From assembly GCA_039881145.1 (NCBI GenBank), contig JAYKKI010000077.1, positions 808,501 to 872,500 on the forward strand: a stretch of 64,000 bases of DNA, in the 5' to 3' direction. Position 1 is the stretch's first letter. Each line of letters begins with the position of its first letter. The notes under the pieces are model-generated. The model did not search any database. It worked only from the letters and a program-made list of their open reading frames with translations, and was not told the DNA's origin. Made by a program: the position numbers and the translations under genes. This stretch comes from Druceiella hillmani. Taxonomy: Eukaryota > Arthropoda > Insecta > Lepidoptera > Hepialidae. Shown piece after piece: positions 60,440 to 64,000 of this stretch.

Positions 60440-61030
60440 TCAAAATGGAACTCCACTTTTAGAGAAACACTGTTGTATATATTTGCCTTAACCACTGTTA
60501 GAAAACAGGGCGATGAAATTAATTTTACTAATTATTTTTATACTATTTCATTGGAATCAAAACATCTCGACCCAGGACCACCACGATACGACAACCTCTT
60601 TACGGTCTCGGTTCTCGGTCTCCACGACCTTTTTTCTTGAGGTGACAAAAAGAAAAACTATTTCTTTAAGGACGACTCTTTCCTCTTTAAATTTGTAAAA
60701 TGATCTTTTCTTAATTTTGACTTTGATATCCAAATGACATTATACCGAATTTTGTTTTATATTGACCATTGCTGATTCAAATTTTTAATATTTTTTACAA
60801 ACACTGTCCTTGAGACAAGTGATATTAATTGAATTGGAATATTGTTATGAATTCAACGTTATTAAAAACACTTTTATTACACTGAACAAAAAGAGAAACT
60901 TTTAAAGTTTTATTCGAAGTGAAAAATTGCGATTACATTTTGTGCGATGTATACATTTAATATACATTAATCGAGTTACTTACTTTTTATTAGAGATAAT
61001 CAACATTTTTTACCGTGGGAAATTTAAAAG
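60440..61030. other. Non-coding stretch with an unrecognised short frame
   Basis: A 61-codon frame at 60513-60698 begins MKLILLIIFILFHWNQNIST, which looks like a signal peptide, but the remainder is a low-complexity Thr/Ser/Arg mix with no known motif. No exon 1 for receptor F is found here. Confidence 0.35.
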
Positions 61031-61035
61031 AGACA

Positions 61036-61124
61036 GGAAAACCATGAATTTTTATGGAGACCATTACCAAAGTCTAAGTTTCTGGAAAACCATGAATTTT
61101 TATGGAGACCATTACCAAAGTCTA
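61036..61124 (+). repeat. Tandem duplication, 41-bp block at 48-bp period
   Basis: The block from 61036 (ggaaaaccatgaatttttat...) is repeated exactly from 61084. Because 48 is a multiple of three, the frame across it repeats the peptide KTMNFYGDHYQSL twice. Confidence 0.97.
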
Positions 61125-61484
61125 TGCTTTAGGAGAATCCTGATGAAGTGGATTCACATACAAGTAAGTAGAAGGACTAGAGAGAAAAATTAGAATCAAT
61201 GAAAAATTATTAAATAATTTTCTAAAAACTCCACAACTAAAACAAAGTAAGAAACATTAATATAATTACAAACACAAGAAAATCCATTAGGGCTGCCATG
61301 CCCTGCCTATGCCTTAAATTTTGTAGTTTTATCGGTTCGTGACTAATTGAAATTCTATCAATTGTGCAAATAGCTTTTCTATACTGCTACAATGCAATTG
61401 ATATTGGGAATGACAATGGCAATGGCAACTCTGATGGATTTTTTTGGGTTTATAATTATATTAATAGGTTCTTTGTTTTAGTTC

Positions 61485-61495
61485 GGGGGGGGGGG
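61485..61495. repeat. Run of eleven G
   Basis: An uninterrupted G11 tract within AT-rich DNA, about 160 bases before receptor F exon 2. Confidence 0.97.
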
Positions 61496-61653
61496 AGTTC
61501 AGAAAATTAAAATTTTTTTAAACAAAATATTTTAATTTCAGGTTCGTATTGAAGTTTTAAATAAATTTAAATAGCAATTTAACTTTAAATAACACTCAAA
61601 AAATTTGAAAGAAATATTATGACGAACTTAATACCTTTAACTTTGTTTTTCAG

Positions 61654-61731
61654 CTACTCACGCTACTAACTCTGACGTTTTCTAACATTCTACTAAACAT
61701 GTATCATTTTCTTGAGCTTTTAAAATCTAAT
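61654..61731 (+). CDS. Gustatory receptor F, exon 2
   Basis: An open 26-codon exon between TTTTTCAG and AAT|GTAAGT. The ending LNMYHFLELLKSN parallels FNMYFFLENMKYN in gene C. Confidence 0.78.
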
Positions 61732-62551
61732 GTAAGTATTATTAAAATATACATTAACTAATTTAAGTTGCAGCTAAATCCTGTTTAATAAACTACAAAC
61801 CCATAAATATAAAAGAATGATGCGATTACAGCGCACAATGCATTAGGGACGAATCTAAGCTGACAAATACCTCAAAAAATAATGAAAGGCTCACAAGGAA
61901 AGTTGTCATACATTTAATGGAGCATATAAGAATGAATAACTGTGTAGATTGCTTCCTTTATAATTTAAATACATTTAGGTGCATAATACTTTCAGAATTT
62001 CTTAGGAATGAGAGTCCAGGAAAGTTATCCAGAACTAAAGAGCATAACGTCATCGCAAAGAACTAAAAGAGCAGGGTTTGAATTGAGCTTGAGGAATAAT
62101 ATGAAATTCATTTCCTTTTTTTTTTTTAATCAACTTAACATATTTTGTTACAAGAATTATTATTTTTAAGCTTACTGATGACGCATCTGATTAACATATT
62201 GTATTTTACTTGTTTTTTTGTTCCTATCATTATCCAATGTATAACAAGTTTTGTTTGATTCCTTCGTTTCCTTCATTTCTACATTTACTTTTAGTTTCCT
62301 TATGTACTTCTAACATGTTATGCCCTGTACACCGGTATAATTTTTAAGTGTATACTAGTATCATTATAAGTAAACTGAATAGAGATAATCACTTTTAAGT
62401 TGGTTTACATTTTTCTTTTTTTCAACTTGTCTAGCATTTTCATTAACTACTGGTTACCAGTTCATAATGTCCAATTGAAAATATTAGACCCCATTAGTTA
62501 AAGTCCCATGTATTATTACTGATTACTTTTAAAACAAAAACCATATTTCAG

Positions 62552-62705
62552 ACTTTGAACGAAACACTTTCCATCAGTCTCATGTTATGGTCACTGCGTT
62601 ACATTATGTATTTGATAACCGTGTGTCTCCCGTGTGAGAAAATGTACTTACAGATAGAAACTTCAAAATCTCTTTTGACAACAATTCAAGTAGATGGAGA
62701 ATTAC
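62552..62705 (+). CDS. Gustatory receptor F, exon 3
   Basis: An open 154-nt exon between ATTTCAG and AATTAC|GTAAGT. It contains CEKMYLQIETSKSLLTTIQV then DGEL. Same length and phase as exon 3 of genes C and D. Confidence 0.85.
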
Positions 62706-63670
62706 GTAAGTGAACACTTTTTCTTTATTTATAAAAAATTGTTATGGTCCTTTCACATTCCTTCAATGTAATTGCTGAAGAATTTGAATGGGTTTTAAAT
62801 TCTTAAGTTAAGTGTTTTTGTTGACATGCCATTTAACAAAAGTGAAGAGCGTTTGTTGAAAACCAATTTAGCAATATTTTATTTTCTTTATACAGTTACC
62901 TTTATTGAATACAGTCTTAGCCCATAACTGGACAGAGCCACAGATTATTTAGTTAATAAGATTTCAGAAAACTATCGAATGCAGACACTCAGGATGCGCT
63001 TTCTGTATATATGTTTAGTTGATTCTATAATTTTTGGGGGGAAACAATTCTACCTAAAATTCAGTTCTGTGTCGAGGGAAGGCCACCTTATCTTTATAAA
63101 TTACTTCAAAGCGATGAGTTGGTAGACAGATTAGATATATGTAGGTTTTGCCTGTTGTCTGCCATTATTTTGTAACCATTTTAGTTGGAATGGAAACCCA
63201 GAATTATCATTGGCTATTATCTAAGGCTGATGAAGAGTTGAATATATGGCACAGGTTTAGAAGTTATTCTAATTTATTTATTCCTCAATTACGTTAAGAT
63301 AACTTTCACCGCATAATCTAAGGAAATATTTTTGGAGATGTTTATCCTCAAGGGTATTCTGATTTTAATATATTTAATCTCAACTTTATCATACGAGTAA
63401 TATTATATACTTGAAGACGTTATATCAGGTGCTTATTAATGATTAGAGTGCTTATCAAAAGTCATATTTTAAATATTAATATTAGACGCCCTTCTGAATG
63501 CTTTCTTTTACACCTCAATTACCCTTGTGCGGATACATTTGCAAATCGTTTTCTACAACTTGCACATAAATCCTACCTCATCAATTTTACAATTTACCTG
63601 GTATCTTATTTTAATAACACGATGTAGTGAAGTTCTGTCTAGATTTATTCTTTCAATAGTTATCATATAT
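62706..63670. other. Downstream stretch, possibly intron 3 of receptor F
   Basis: No receptor last exon or other gene is recognised. The frame at 63439-63627 has no known motif. Confidence 0.45.
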
Positions 63671-63677
63671 GAAAGTA

Positions 63678-63737
63678 TTAAATAAACACAATTAATTATA
63701 CTTTTCATGAAAGTATAATTAATTGTGTTTGTTTAAT
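63678..63737. repeat. Near-perfect hairpin, 21-bp perfect core arms
   Basis: The perfect arms 63684-63704 and 63710-63730 (aaacacaattaattatact plus tt) flank a 5-base loop TCATG. After one mismatch the pairing extends to 63678 and to about 63736. Confidence 0.95.
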
Positions 63738-64000
63738 AACTAGATAGAAAATCATGTATTGAAACAAATTAAAATGTGACTCTAAACCAATTAAACAAAT
63801 TAGAAAAACAATATTCACAACGAGAAATATCAAAATATAAATTTCCATGACATTGCAGCATAATATAGTTAATTTAGAGAAAAATTATATTAAATAAAAA
63901 CATGATTTTTGACATTTATTGGAGAGATATAGATGTTTTTTGGCATAATAGAGGAAGGGATAAGGTATCTATAGTATCCTCAAATTAAAGTTATTTTAAA
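63738..64000. other. AT-rich window end, no feature seen
   Basis: No coding or repeat signal is recognised up to the end of the window. Confidence 0.5.

Larger units (their letters stand above)
61654..62705 (+). pseudogene. Gustatory receptor F, middle exons only
   Basis: Two well-formed exons are present: 61654-61731 (26 codons) and 62552-62705 (51 codons plus one base). They have CAG acceptors, GTAAGT donors and phases 0 and 1. Their peptides (LLTLLTLTFSNILLNMYHFL and VCLPCEKMYLQIETSKSLLT) are the closest relatives of exons 2 and 3 of gene C. No exon 1 is seen in the 2 kb upstream, and no last exon with a TYhhhhhQF-like end is found before the window closes. The last exon may lie beyond 64000, as intron 3 of C is 4 kb. 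It is either a gene with a distant first exon or a fragment. The reading frames of both exons are unbroken. Confidence 0.72.

Noticed and set aside
63190..63255. Candidate last exon of receptor F (frame around gaagagttgaatatatggc)
   Set aside because: It lacks an acceptor in the right phase and has no helix-7 or TYhhhhhQF-like end.

Overview
This window looks like a piece of an insect genome. It is very AT-rich and intron-containing, with long non-coding stretches, (TA)n and (GT)n microsatellites and decayed transposons of animal type. No bacterial gene organisation is present. The order cannot be fixed from sequence alone.

The only host gene family I can recognise is the insect gustatory receptor (Gr) family of seven-helix ligand-gated channels. 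Six Gr loci are visible. They share one architecture: a long first exon of about 250 to 265 codons, then exons of 25-26 and 51 codons, then a short last exon, joined by introns of phase 0, 0 and 1. (A) A plus-strand locus at 6924-10499 has all four exons, but exon 3 carries a perfect inverted duplication and one in-frame stop. (B) A plus-strand pseudogene at 24190-25342 has lost exons 2 and 3. (C) A minus-strand gene at 38520-44549 appears intact (about 401 aa). (D) A minus-strand gene at 55134-56912 appears intact (about 395 aa). (E) A heavily decayed plus-strand paralogue of B lies at 53904-54345, with upstream homology from about 53245. (F) Plus-strand middle exons at 61654-61731 and 62552-62705 lack a visible first exon, and the last exon is not in the window. 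A possible seventh fragment lies at 22777-22943.

The space between these genes holds mobile DNA. A decayed pogo/Tigger-type transposon with matching 20-bp terminal repeats lies at 14802-17505, and a smaller pogo-like deletion derivative at 12033-12836. A piggyBac-type element at 20542-22705 is interrupted by a TA microsatellite. There is also a non-LTR reverse-transcriptase relic (11.6-11.9 kb), a PIF/Harbinger relic (40.55 kb), a THAP-domain fragment (48.5 kb), a YqaJ-type nuclease relic (30.4-31.1 kb) and three copies of one tRNA-headed SINE family. A Penelope-like element (31.9-32.85 kb) carries a GIY-YIG endonuclease remnant followed by a hammerhead-ribozyme-like motif.

The most striking object is a perfect 220-bp palindrome at 34759-34978 with no spacer. 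Each arm is a copy of the Penelope-associated repeat and carries a complete hammerhead ribozyme core, so both strands encode one. A diverged partner of the Penelope copy sits at 32757-32796 with one core base changed, and a centre-deleted version of the palindrome sits at 41624-41683. Several other near-perfect inverted repeats with tiny loops are scattered through the window (9709, 29844, 39935, 60359, 63678), one of them inside a Gr coding exon. This suggests a recurrent local fold-back duplication process.
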